A stretch of 30,562 bases of DNA from Saccoglossus kowalevskii (lineage: Eukaryota > Hemichordata > Enteropneusta > Harrimaniidae). Of this stretch, positions 20,985 to 30,562 are shown piece by piece. The stretch lies in contig NW_003107089.1 of the NCBI RefSeq assembly GCF_000003605.2, forward strand, positions 1,271,037 to 1,301,598, in the 5' to 3' direction. The position numbers were made by a program, and so were the translations under genes. The notes beneath the pieces are model-generated. The model did not search any database, had not been told where the DNA came from, and saw only the letters and a program-made list of their open reading frames with translations. Each line of letters begins with the position of its first letter. Position 1 is the stretch's first letter.

Positions 20985-21192
20985 TCAAAATGGCTGATTC
21001 TGAATGCTGTTCCAAAGCAATATCTCTCAATATGGACAAGTACTTTTTTGACGATCAGATACAAATGTCAATCATTTTAATGTTAAAAAATCATATTCCT
21101 GACATGGTTATATTCCAGCTATATTACTATAAACAAAACTATATATCTTAAATTTGATAACTAACGGGGACTGTGCCATGCATGGCTTGTTT
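20030..21192 (+). mobile_element. Non-coding repeat element built from internally repeated units
   Basis: Begins around a hairpin AGTCCCTGTTCGGAC...GTCCGAAAACGGGGACT (20057-20091) and ends with AACGGGGACTGTGCCATG and the palindrome GCCATGCATGGC. Internal diverged units share TTCAAAATGGCC (five occurrences between about 20390 and 20995) and ACTTGGTATATACATTAGAC-like text (about 20331, 20487, 20777). It contains a GT/GC microsatellite near 20107-20170 and an AT run at 20956-20975. No coding sequence; family not assigned. Confidence 0.6.
20107..20170 (+). repeat. GT-rich microsatellite
   Basis: A run of GTGTGTGTGTGTG continuing into GCGTGCGTGCATGCGTGCG. Confidence 0.9.
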
Positions 21193-22926
21193 TTATTATT
21201 AGAAAACGCTCACGCGCGTAATCGCTCCATATTTGGATTTCGCATTTCCTAATATGGTACGATCAAAATACCCAGAGCAATACCGCAAAATTATGGCACG
21301 CTGTAAGTTATGGCGTTAAAGTGACAGATGTATAATAATAATCATTTCATATTTTAATATCGCCTTGAATAGTACGGGAGTGTCAGTTGAAAATCACTAT
21401 GACAACACAGCTGAAATTGGTATCAAAGCGCCGGGTCACATTTTGTTACATTTTGCGACAAACGGCATGCTTGTATTTCTGTTATATAATATATGTTACC
21501 AAAATAAAAGCATTAGATTTGTGATTTTTGAAAATCGGTTTTGAAATGGCAGACCAATACATTTAGAGTGAATAGTCAGCTGAGTCAAATTAAATACCTA
21601 TTGATTTGACGATGCTGTTTTTAAATAGACAAACCACTCTTTTTCAAGATATTTTTTTTAATATTGGATACCCGGACCATTGCCTCTATGGGTTAAAATA
21701 GCCCAGTTTTTCATGGGGGTTAGTCATTTTAATATGAAATATGACTTTGTTTACGCCTTGCTGCTTCAAAGGATCATGGAGGTAGTTTTCTACCTCCATC
21801 AAAGGATAAAGTAATATAGCAGTAGGTCCTATGGTGACTACTGATTCAATATCATATCACGCCGCCACCGACTATCATTATGGAAATATAGTTTAGACCG
21901 TACGTATGTTTCTGGATGTGTCTTGTACCAAGAACCTCGTGTGCAATGTTTGGCATGTCTGATTGAGAAGGTGAGTATGTACTAAATGTTTAACTCAACT
22001 TGGTACTATTACTCATTTTCTAAGTTTCAGTTCAATCACCTGCTCGATACCGAGACAGTGCTTTCAGAGGCTTCGTATTAAAAAATATGAATGAGTCCCG
22101 AGACTGCTCTTTCCTGACCGTGGCTACGACGTTGAATACAAAAATTTATACACAACTGTCCTGCTGTTTTTATCGACTAGGACACAACATCGACAGAGTC
22201 AGCCTGGCCCTATTCAGTTTGTGTCTGTTTTATCGTGGTTCTTGTGTGTAAATGATTTTCTTTTTTGTGTCATGTCTGAACATAATTATACGTGGGTGCA
22301 CAGTTCTGTACACGGACTGTGGTGGTTCATAATGTTCAATTATTACAGCCGAGGATGTGCGGTTGCATGCGTTTGTTGAATTACACGTATACACCATGTT
22401 TGGTCGTTTTGGTATACTACAAATTAAATGTTTGTGAAATACATTCCGTCAAATCTGTAATTTTTGTAAAGAATGATAACGGGAGAATAAATGACTTGCA
22501 CAGTTTTATATACCAAAAAATAGAATGAAAGCATAAGAATATCACGATAAATACGACATTCCTGCAAGTTGCGCCAATGAAACACAGTCGTCGTTTTGAG
22601 CTAAATTACTCTCGCCCATTTATGTCATTTTGACGTCACAGAAACGTTTCGTCGCTAGACGGCTAGTCTATCCGCCATGTCTGAAAACAGCTTTGCAAGT
22701 TACTGGATCGCCTTATATTATGTTTGGTTACGTCAGCAATTTGTAGAATCGATCACAGTTGATTTTACGGCGCACACGGGTTACAATTTTTGGAATTTCG
22801 CGATAGTTCAAATGAAATTTAAATATGAAAAATGGTATTGTAGATATTTAATTAAGTTGAGTGATTTTGTTCAGTGGTAATATAAAATTACATTACAATT
22901 ACATTCTGTCTTCTATTTCATTGACA
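21193..22926. other. Upstream region of the sulfotransferase gene
   Basis: No second gene supported. A good donor (GAGAAG followed by GTGAGT at 21971) pairs well with the acceptor before the sulfotransferase ATG (TTCATTGACAG ending 22927). The segment before 21970 is therefore a candidate 5' UTR exon; its 5' limit cannot be set. Confidence 0.4.
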
Positions 22927-22941
22927 GGACCTCCACGTACA

Positions 22942-23994
22942 ATGAAGAAACTTCATCTGACGTTTTTAGGATTTTCAACTTTTTTAGTTGTACTGTACAT
23001 CGCCGTGCATCGTAACTATGGAAACCACAGTATGAGTATGAGCGAATTAATATCTAATTACGATCTCCAACAGAGGGAAGATCCTGATCCGGGTACATTG
23101 GCGGATAAATCAGTCCACGTGTTGGTGAACGGCAGGATGCGGACTGGCTCTTCTTTGATTGGTCGATATTTTTCACACCATCCCGATTTCATGTATCTGT
23201 ATGAACCCGAGCAAAGCTTGAGGCTACCATTTGACCGTTTAAATGACAGTGCCGAACACGTGGAAAAACTTCAGTTGCCGTTCTACGATCTCCTTGAATG
23301 TTTTTTTGAATGCAACTTCACACGTTCTCCGGATTTAATTCGGTTTATTCGCAGAGTCAAGTGGATGGCTTTCCTTAGCGAGTTTGAACACGCATCCGCA
23401 AAGGGAATGACATTTGAAATTCTAACGAAAATGTGCAGAGCCAAACGACATAAGGTAGTCAAAACAGTGCGAGTCAATGACATAACGAACGGCCTGCGTA
23501 CATTGAAAAAATACGATGTCAAAGTCATACAAATTGTACGTGATCCACGTGGAATGATAAACTCAAAAGGGTTACGCAACAGAACTGATGTAATAACAAG
23601 GGTCTACTGTGATTGGCTGAAAACAAATATGGATGCTGCTACCAAAGGCCCGGACTGGTTCCGGAGCAATTATTTTATAGTCAGATACGAGGACTTGTCA
23701 GAAAGACCGCGCGAGGTGGTGCCCCAACTCTATAATTTTATTGGTATCCCGTTGAACGACAATATAAGCGGCATTTTATTGAGCAGCCAGAAGGCATTAC
23801 CGGGTAATTCTGTTAAGTGGCGTTATACTTTACCATTCAATACAACTCAGATCGTACAAGACAACTGTCCCAATGACGTGTTCGAAAGACTGGGTTATAT
23901 TCAAATTTACGAAGAAGAAGTTCAACATGACGAATCCGTTCAACTCGTTTTAAGGATGCCACTCATTGACGGATTGAATTCCTTCAACGGTTGA
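22942..23994 (+). CDS. Golgi carbohydrate (keratan/chondroitin 6-O-type) sulfotransferase
   Basis: Predicted type II membrane enzyme that transfers sulfate from PAPS to a sugar in the Golgi lumen. The 350 residues are uninterrupted. A short cytoplasmic start (MKK) precedes a signal-anchor of about residues 6-21, then a stem, then the 5'-phosphosulfate loop GRMRTGSSLIGRYF (64-77) and the 3'-phosphate site IQIVRDPRGMINSKG (196-210). RYEDL (248-252) and a C-terminal W-R...C...LGY block (293-319) follow, as in the CHST1/3/6 group. Several N-glycosylation sites are visible (NHS, NDS, NFT, NRT, NIS). I chose the ATG at 22942 because a splice acceptor ends at 22927 and this Met begins the signal-anchor; the frame is open to 22861. 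AATAAA at 24113 is a plausible poly(A) signal. The exact sugar acceptor cannot be told from the sequence. Confidence 0.9.
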   Translation: MKKLHLTFLGFSTFLVVLYIAVHRNYGNHSMSMSELISNYDLQQREDPDPGTLADKSVHVLVNGRMRTGSSLIGRYFSHHPDFMYLYEPEQSLRLPFDRLNDSAEHVEKLQLPFYDLLECFFECNFTRSPDLIRFIRRVKWMAFLSEFEHASAKGMTFEILTKMCRAKRHKVVKTVRVNDITNGLRTLKKYDVKVIQIVRDPRGMINSKGLRNRTDVITRVYCDWLKTNMDAATKGPDWFRSNYFIVRYEDLSERPREVVPQLYNFIGIPLNDNISGILLSSQKALPGNSVKWRYTLPFNTTQIVQDNCPNDVFERLGYIQIYEEEVQHDESVQLVLRMPLIDGLNSFNG

Positions 23995-24112
23995 AATTCA
24001 ACTTGAACAACGGGTTATTTGGTCGAATATCACAGCTAAACAACCTCGGTATTTTGCGTTCCAATCTGGCACGAAAAAAACAAAAAATCGACATATTCTA
24101 AACTAAAATACA

Positions 24113-24118
24113 AATAAA
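24113..24118 (+). terminator. Poly(A) signal of the sulfotransferase gene
   Basis: AATAAA about 120 bp after the stop codon; a match to the canonical signal, with cleavage not shown. Confidence 0.5.
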
Positions 24119-24440
24119 TATTCTATAAAGGGTCATTAAGAAAACAAATGGAGCCTCATACCTGTATCGGATTTTGATCAGATTGCTTGCTTTCGTTAGG
24201 TTAAAAAAAAACAGGGAAAGCGAACTGCTCATACCGACCCGAGTGAGTTTTAAACATTCTCTCGGCTGATATTATTATCCAACTTTATTTTTGAATCTGT
24301 CTAATTTCAATTTGTGTGGTTCGTCACTATTCTATATACATCCTATTATTTAAGAAAGCCCAGAAAGAGCTCCCGTATCACGGTGCTAAAGGTATGAAGT
24401 ACAAATAGGGAATATTATAAATGTATTACAAATTTAAGAT

Positions 24441-24600
24441 CAGAGCACCTATGTACCAAGTTTTATTGAAATCTAATGAGGAACGATACTCGAGATATAT
24501 ATGTGAAACAACTACAAATTTCTAAACTAGGTAATGAGTATACAACATTTCAACCCCCGGACAAGCAACTCTGTGGTGCACCCATGTATCAAGTTTGAAA
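24441..24600 (-). repeat. Dispersed repeat, reverse copies of the TTGGTACATAG family
   Basis: In reverse complement, ATTTCAATAAAACTTGGTAC and then ATAGGTG (24451-24475), plus a second, weaker copy (AACTTGATACATGGGTGCAC, 24578-24597), match the repeat in POLR3G-like intron 3. Confidence 0.55.
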
Positions 24601-25870
24601 TTTAAAAAAATGATTTATGGAATATTCACGAAACAGCTGAAATGTGCCAATTTATTGAGATGCCCATATTTTGGAAACCAAATTGTAACTCGATGTCCAA
24701 TTAACAATTAATAGAACTTCAATTTACGGGCAAAATATATTTTTGTTTTTGTTGAACGTCTGCATTTGGTAACTCGAACTTTCACTATAAGCAGGATTCT
24801 GCAGTGCAGCAGAAAATCAGCTTGCATCTGTATTTGAATAAACTTAGTGATCGCATTCTAAAGTTATAAAACCAAAAATGACCAAAAATCTGAATTAATT
24901 GTTAATCATTTAATTTGCATGTAGCTGAGCTGAGTTTTAATTTTATGCAGACGATCTTGTACTCCTGAAATTTGTAAATGAATACTGTTATTTAGATTAC
25001 GAGCATTAGAAAACAGTTATACACGGAATTAATACTAGAGCTATTTTGTGGGTACGGCTCTTTGATAATGTTCTCTTAACGTTAACTGTAGCTATTGCTC
25101 CAATTTGTATTGTAGTCATCTATGGTCAGATTTAATAGAGCAGGCTTTCATCGAATTCGAATAGTTCATAATAATACAATTAGAATGTTATCTAACATAT
25201 CCCACAATCTGGTGATAGTCAATCTTTTTCCACATTCTATGTAGATGACTTAGCTTAGTTACGCAAGACGAGTTTAGCTTAATAATCCTTAAAGAATGTG
25301 TTGGGAAGTAATGCATATTTTAAAGTGGGAGGGTCATCACCAGCACACGCGTGGGAATTGAGTCCCAAGCGACGATAACAACACACGCTGAAACGCAAAG
25401 GCTCATAGAAAGAAGTTTGTTTGTAAACAATGACACGCTATAGCCATCTGACGTGACGCATGCGCAGGTGACGACTCCCCGCTTCAAATAAATCCTCGAA
25501 TGTGGAGTATGTGGTTTTTGTTCTTGAGTAGCTGTTTTGGGGCTTGTTCGGAAATAAAGTTAGAGTCTCTTTATTTAATTTCATGTCGTATTCAAAATGG
25601 CTGCCACTGTATAGTAAATATGGGTAAATTAATCGCATTTATTATCTCTTTTTACACCAGCTGGGGCCTGGTGAGCCCCAGCATCAAATTGATAGCAATA
25701 CTTACAGTTGATGGCAGTGTAAGCTCAGACATGTAATATTGCTTGTCTGAGGTGTAACTAATATGAACAGCAACAGTACTATATACGTGGAGGAGAGAGA
25801 CCGACAATTCAAAATCAGTATTAAAAATATTTGTGTGCGAGAATTTACATTTATATTTATGAATTAAATC
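24601..25870. other. Intergenic sequence
   Basis: No gene supported. A short hairpin GCTGGGG...CCCCAGC lies at about 25660-25682, and GTGACGCATGCGCAG (about 25454-25468), an NRF1/CRE-like cluster with no gene start identified beside it. Confidence 0.4.
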
Positions 25871-26033
25871 TTCATATTTGTAAAACCTCCATTTGTGTTC
25901 ATAGAAACTCATTTGTGTTCATAAAAACCTTATTTGTATTTGTAAAATCTCCATTTGTATTCGTTAAACTTTCATTTGTCACGTGTTCATAAAACCCCTA
26001 TTTGTGTTTGTAAAATCTCCATTTGTGTTTCTC
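25871..26033 (+). repeat. ~21 bp degenerate minisatellite
   Basis: About seven units of the form CATTTGTGTTCATAAAACCT, 20-27 bp each. Confidence 0.8.
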
Positions 26034-28110
26034 GATTTCCTTTTACTTATCTTGACTATTAGAAATTATGTGGGCGATGGCAGAATTCGGAAACAATAAA
26101 TTGCACAGGAAAAATTCCTGGAAAAAAAATCCGGCAGGGATCAATAACAGAAAAAAAATGCACGCATTAAATCTTAGAAAAAAAAAGTATTCCACATAGT
26201 GTATAAAAAAATTGTAGTAAATTCATCATGGAAATTAAAAAATGGTAAAAAAACTAAGTGAAGGAAAAAAAATTGCACAATTTTTCTGACATTACGTCTC
26301 TCAGTTTCTAATAATCCACCTCTTATTAAATATTGCAATATAATAATGATAGTTACATGTTGCCCAATTATTCCCGAGTAATCTATCAAATTTTCGCAAG
26401 GTTATTTCGCACACCAGGCCAAAGAATGAACCACATGTGCGGGTTAAATAATAATACCGGTATATTCTCTATAGTCACCAATATCAATCATGAGTGAGTG
26501 AGCCCTCTGTGGGGAGCTGTATATTTATAACCAGATGTCTATCAGTCAGACACGATACGCGTACTTAAAGTATGTAACTAGCGGTTTATTTGAACTATGT
26601 GAACATAACATAGAAGAAACTTTGATACAAATATAGCACAATGTGATTGGTTAACAACAAATATGTGGTGTTGCCTCTCACGTTCGCACATAGCACGGCG
26701 TTACAGATTACCCCGTTTTGCTATATTAACGCTGCAATACTAATAACAACAATAAACTATTTCATATATACATTTATATTCCCGAGTGAGTTTAGAGTGC
26801 CGTTCCCTTTGAGGTAAAAATCCCCGATACAAACCACAGACCAAATGAAATGTGAAAGGCTGTTTGAAAATAAAGGATGGTAGTAATATGCCGATACTAG
26901 GCAGATGTTGTTTCCAAGGGCCTTATTATTTTAAATCTCCAAAACTTACGACGGATACAGTATCGTTTAATCTCGCCTAGTACCAATGCTAGCGTTCATT
27001 TTACCAATGCCAGGGTGGTTTTCCAAATATTTCTAAAAAAATGTTCTAAAGCGTGGTGAATTAGACGATAGTGTAAAATCGATAGTCCGATAGATGCGAT
27101 ATTATTTTATTAAAACGCGGAACTGATCAAAAAATCACAAGCATTCTGACATCAGTGTTTAAAATTTCACCATAAGCCCTGCCTGAAAGTTAATTATACA
27201 TCAGTTTACAATGCCCCCTCCATTTTCAAGCATATTAAACAACTCTATTTACTAGTAATTAGAGATAGGAACGAAAGTCTGAATAATGTTTACTGCAGCA
27301 CTAATACATAGTTCCGTCAAATAAAAAGCATACCATGAACAAAATGTTACCAGACCACCGGGCAGCCCAAACTGAAAATTGCTGTCTCGGGCATACAGGG
27401 ATACGGGGCAGTAAATAAAGTCACAGGTATCCACTCACTGAAACAGAACTTTCGCCCACGAATGTCTCTCAAATCGTACTCTATTGTGTCAGCGCATTGT
27501 CATAAAATGGTCCAACTGACGGTGACTCGCGATTCAAGACCGCCGAGTCTTTCGATGTGAGAAAAATAAACTTTGGGACGATTGTGTACGGCTCCTTCAG
27601 TTGCATAGTGCGCACCGTACAATCAGCCAACACAGTGACACGGTTATTACTTCATGCTCATTTGCGTATGTGCGGAAGAGCGCCACCTGAGCGCTATGTA
27701 CAAACTTGTGGTTTTGAAATAAGAATAAACTGAATGGTGATAAATTAAATGTAACTCCTTATATTTTAAATGTTCATATTTTAACATCAGTTTCTTATAT
27801 TTTAAATTTAATTGTTCATATTTTAATTGACACACCACACATAGATACAAATGTGAAGAAATTACGAATATATTAAATGTAAATTTCATAAAACCAAATT
27901 TGTATTAATAATTATGAATATAAATGTAGAGTAATAATGAATATTGCAACACTCGGCCTTCCATGGTAACTAGTGTTCGAACAGTCGTTCTTTTATACAA
28001 TTGCACTGGCAGCAATACAAGAATTAACAATGATGCTATGTATGACACTCGATAATACATGTATGAGGTAAACACAAACAGTACGGTATTCTTTTTTTGG
28101 AGGATGTGGT
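26034..28110. other. Intergenic, low-complexity sequence
   Basis: A-rich tracts at 26120-26270 and AT-rich short repeats of ATATTTTAAAT type at 27755-27830. A codon-like but stop-limited segment on the minus strand (about 27340-27620) is discussed as a finding. No gene is supported. Confidence 0.45.
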
Positions 28111-28126
28111 GGCCCTGAAAAGGGCC
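28111..28126 (-). terminator. Histone 3'-end stem-loop
   Basis: On the minus strand GGCCCTTTTCAGGGCC, a six-base-pair stem with four-base loop, lies 30 bases past the H2B stop. It is followed after ACC by a purine-rich stretch (AAAAAAAGAATA), the position of the histone downstream element. This marks a replication-dependent, non-polyadenylated histone mRNA processed by SLBP and U7 snRNP. Confidence 0.96.
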
Positions 28127-28155
28127 GTTTGGTTTGTGTATGCTTGGCACACGAT

Positions 28156-28557
28156 TTATCTGGAGCTGGTGTACTTGGTGACTGCCTTTGTGCCTTCACT
28201 GACAGCGTGCTTGGCAAGCTCACCAGGTAGAATCAGACGAACAGATGTCTGGATTTCTCTGCTAGTGATGGTACTCCGCTTGTTGTAGTGAGCCAGTCGG
28301 GAAGCTTCAGAAGCGATACGCTCAAAGACATCATTCACGAAGCTGTTCATTATAGACATGGCTTTAGACGAGATGCCAGTATCGGGGTGAACCTGTTTCA
28401 ATACCTTGTAGATGTAGATACCATACGATTCTCGCCGTCTGCGCCTTCTCTTTTGTGCAGCACCACCACGACCTCTCGACTTCGCCCCTTTCTTCGCTCC
28501 TTTCAAACCTTTGCCAGATTTGGTCGGCGACTTCCTTGGAGATGATTTCGGAGGCAT
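28156..28557 (-). CDS. Histone H2B, sperm/testis-like variant
   Basis: The 133-residue protein has the H2B histone fold ([76 protein letters not shown]) and ends in TSSR. The N-terminal tail is longer and more Arg-rich than in somatic H2B. It carries two SPKK-type motifs, SPRK (6-9) and SPTK (10-13), and KRRRRRRES (about 37-45). In sea urchins such tails mark the sperm H2B, whose SPKK sites are phosphorylated and bind linker DNA. There is no intron, a histone stem-loop lies downstream, and an octamer plus TATA lies upstream. H2B identity is near certain; sperm specificity is inferred. Confidence 0.97.
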   Translation of the reverse strand: MPPKSSPRKSPTKSGKGLKGAKKGAKSRGRGGAAQKRRRRRRESYGIYIYKVLKQVHPDTGISSKAMSIMNSFVNDVFERIASEASRLAHYNKRSTITSREIQTSVRLILPGELAKHAVSEGTKAVTKYTSSR

Positions 28558-28612
28558 CGTTCAGAATTACAATAACTACTGAAGAATGATGACGATTTGC
28601 AGACGACTTCAG

Positions 28613-28619
28613 TATTTAT
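28613..28619 (-). promoter_or_regulatory. TATA box of the H2B gene
   Basis: ATAAATA on the minus strand, about 55 bp upstream of the H2B ATG, leaving room for a short leader. Confidence 0.7.
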
Positions 28620-28629
28620 GACAAAGTAT

Positions 28630-28637
28630 ATGCAAAT
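28630..28637 (-). promoter_or_regulatory. Octamer element of the H2B gene
   Basis: ATTTGCAT on the minus strand, 10 bp upstream of the TATA box. The octamer beside the TATA box is the hallmark of H2B promoters and is bound by POU-domain Oct factors. No CCAAT box is seen close by. Confidence 0.85.
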
Positions 28638-28961
28638 AAGGGATACCGGGCGATAGGCCGCGCAAGGACGAATGACAGAATGGTATTTTGACGCGATTGT
28701 GGTACGTTGTTGCAAAATAGGGATTCTAACTCGGAAGGCTGTATGGCTGCGAACGTGAGAGAAAACACGCCATCGATACGGGATATAGGTCGAACCATTT
28801 TATCCTGAGGGTATCGAAGGGTGTGGTAAGAATGCTCTGTTTTTCATTGCAAGTTGAAGTAGGAATATTATTTCAGCTGCATTGGAATTTTTTGTTTGTT
28901 TATTCTCTCGCTTTTCAAGCGAGTATTTAGCAGTCAATTCAGATATTAAATAAATATCAAA

Positions 28962-29300
28962 ATGATGAGGGGTTGGGGTGTACCATTATGTACTGGGGTG
29001 GCTAGGAGTGCGTTCGTGTTGCCACCTCAGGGTGCCCGAGTGAGTAGTGACCCTTGGAGTGCGTTCGCGTTGCTCCTTCGGGGTGCCCTAAGTGACGGCA
29101 GTAATGACCCGTGGCAACGAAAGGGTTCCCCGAGGAAGAAGTTTACACCGCTCGCGTCGTGGCCGGGTGACATGAGGCGCCTCAAGTCTGCCCAGTTTTC
29201 GTTCGACTGCCAGTGCTATGTGACTCTGGCAGTTTTTACCGCCTCTGCTTGCAAAGCCGGGGAAGTTTGGGAAAAAAATAGCGAACGACGAAATCGATAG
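28962..29300 (+). other. Open frame of 112 codons containing a tandem peptide repeat (unrecognised)
   Basis: The frame opens with ATG after an AT-rich tract and has TAG at 29298-29300. It includes two tandem units: a 51 bp unit (29005-29055) and a ~57 bp unit from 29056, both starting GGAGTGCGTTCG, translating as SAFVLPPQGARVSSDPW and SAFALLLRGALSDGSNDPW. The unit lengths are multiples of three, so the frame stays open. It is GC-richer than the flanks. I recognise no domain; it may simply be a GC-rich repeat. Confidence 0.25.
29005..29112 (+). repeat. Two-copy GC-rich tandem repeat
   Basis: Copies start at 29005 and 29056, each GGAGTGCGTTCG(T/C)GTTGC followed by a GGGTGCCC block and ending in TGACCC. 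Confidence 0.85.
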
Positions 29301-29765
29301 CTAAAAAGGTGTTTAGGTATTTTTTTCAAACATAAAATGCAACTGGGTGTGATTATAAAAATATATTTTATATTTTTTATACGAGTTTCGCTTGTACAGC
29401 AACAGGCCAATACGATCACGTGATACTACTTCCCCGGATTACGTTCATGTAAACTTCCTCGGAGGAACCTTTTTGTTGCCACGGGTCTCCGAGACGGCGC
29501 TCCATACTTCCTGTCCCGATGTTCGCAATTTTTCACGCACATTATGTTTATACACGATATTTATTAATAATAATAGATTAATATTAGATACGACAGATTG
29601 TTGACAGTCTACCATAGGTTTGCCAAAAACAATTGTGGAAACCACTAAACGCGTAGTGTAGCGGAAACAAATCGGAAGAATTCGACATGATCATAGGGTG
29701 GTTGGAAGAGTGGAACCAGTGCATTTTTGTTCTCGGGGTCTTATCAGTCCATCAGTTTTTAGTAC

Positions 29766-29860
29766 CTGCAACTCTTTGCATGCGTTTTTGTCTGTGTGTC
29801 TAGCTCGCAATTTGTTTAACACATCTTCAACCCACCCGGATGAGTTCACATGGTCTATTC
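29766..29860 (-). other. Exon-like segment on the minus strand (unrecognised)
   Basis: A 95 bp stretch with acceptor ATTTAG (at 29861-29866) and donor GTACTA (29765-29760) encodes 31 codons with protein-like composition, including WVEDVLNKLRARHTDKNACK. It may be an internal exon of a gene to the right. No family is recognised and the donor is weak. Confidence 0.25.
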
Positions 29861-29970
29861 CTAAATAATTATTTAAAATTATTTTCAGCTCGCAAATGAT
29901 ATATGACATTATCAACTTCTTGAATAACATTTATTTTTACTTCGAGGTGTTTATACTATCGTGTGTACAT

Positions 29971-30012
29971 CTACACAACCATCGCCTTTAAAAGGCGGCA
30001 GTCGATGTGTAG
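29971..30012. repeat. Short hairpin with palindromic centre
   Basis: CTACACA and TGTGTAG enclose CGCCTTTAAAAGGCG, which is palindromic apart from its centre base. Confidence 0.6.
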
Positions 30013-30562
30013 TACCTAAAAAGTCACCGGGCGAGAAGTGGCCATTTTGACATTGTGGGTGTCACGGTCGGCGAAGAAAAAATAGATTCAAGATCACTGA
30101 TAGGAAAAATATCTATGCACACAAAAGATAGAAGAAAGTTGAGATAGAAGAAATAATAATAAAAAAAAAAAACCAACAACAGACAATCTGTACAAATCAG
30201 AGCGCTTAGCGGTACACTCACTTTTGGAGCCGCTCGTGTGTGCCGGTTCATATACTTTTATTTTACATGGCGATAACAAATAATATACCGTCATACAATA
30301 ATAGAAAAACTAAAAACCACTTCAACATTGGCAGCAGTTGATAGAATCAACTTGTGTTTACGACAACATAATCCAGAAATAATGCAGGTCAAAATAAGCT
30401 CGTTGTATTTAATATCTCCCTCGCTTTCAGAAGAGGTTATCATTATTCTGTCGTTTTAATCCCGAAAGGGGGACTTTATATCAATAGCATATTTTGGGGG
30501 TACTCACGTAGTCAGGTGCAGTCACGGTCAACAGAGCTGTTCGTGAAAAAATGTGTTCGCAA
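30013..30562. other. Right-edge sequence
   Basis: No gene or clear repeat is recognised beyond an A-rich tract near 30150-30172. Confidence 0.4.

Noticed and set aside
23283-23579. A 98-codon minus-strand frame
   Set aside because: Antisense shadow of the sulfotransferase coding exon.
26120-26270. Possible phased A-tracts (curved DNA)
   Set aside because: The spacing of the A-runs is irregular (about 26-32 bp) and not tied to the helical repeat.
28288-28545. An 85-codon plus-strand frame
   Set aside because: Antisense shadow of histone H2B.
1-30562. CRISPR arrays, rRNA, tRNA genes and bacterial-style operons
   Set aside because: No repeat-spacer structure. No tRNA B-box-like sequence with a matching cloverleaf was seen by eye, and the genome is clearly eukaryotic.

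Overview
This is a eukaryotic window from an animal genome. It is intron-containing, AT-rich between genes and loaded with transposons. The best taxonomic clue is a replication-type histone H2B (right side, minus strand) whose N-terminal tail carries SPRK and SPTK motifs and a long arginine run. That resembles the sperm-type H2B of sea urchins, so an invertebrate deuterostome (echinoderm or hemichordate) is my best guess. This is an inference from family knowledge, not a search result.

Layout, left to right. (1) Positions 1-5241: the N-terminal part of CLPX (mitochondrial Clp protease ATPase regulatory subunit) on the minus strand. Three exons are visible; the AAA+ part lies beyond the left edge. 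The intron that splits the C4 zinc finger (507-4576) is mostly transposon: a ~3.0 kb element with ~650 bp terminal inverted repeats, and a 0.55 kb MITE with internal ~157 bp tandem repeats. (2) Positions 7127-12796: a complete six-exon POLR3G/RPC7-like gene (RNA polymerase III subunit, 215 aa) on the plus strand. It diverges from CLPX across a 1.9 kb intergenic stretch, and its introns carry a 422 bp MITE and a dispersed repeat. (3) Positions 12797-15410: gene-poor, with a 29 bp tandem array. (4) Positions 15411-19770: a nearly complete but decayed DIRS-type tyrosine-recombinase retrotransposon with inverted terminal repeats, followed directly by a ~146 bp hairpin element. (5) Positions 20030-21190: a repeat element built of internally repeated units. 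(6) Positions 22942-23994: an intact 350-aa Golgi carbohydrate sulfotransferase with a one-exon coding region and probably an upstream 5' UTR exon. (7) Positions 24119-28110: mostly repeats and low-complexity sequence. (8) Positions 28111-28637: the H2B gene with its 3' histone stem-loop, TATA box and octamer. (9) Positions 28638-30562: no recognised gene; a GC-rich open frame made of a tandem peptide repeat and one exon-like segment are noted as weak candidates.

The four recognised host genes are independent housekeeping or tissue-specific loci (mitochondrial proteostasis, Pol III transcription, glycan sulfation, chromatin). Nothing suggests an operon or a joint pathway. I did not find a clearly new biological system. 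The items most worth a second look are the long-TIR element inside CLPX, the DIRS copy with its palindromic end, the sperm-type H2B, and the two small unexplained coding-like segments near the right edge.
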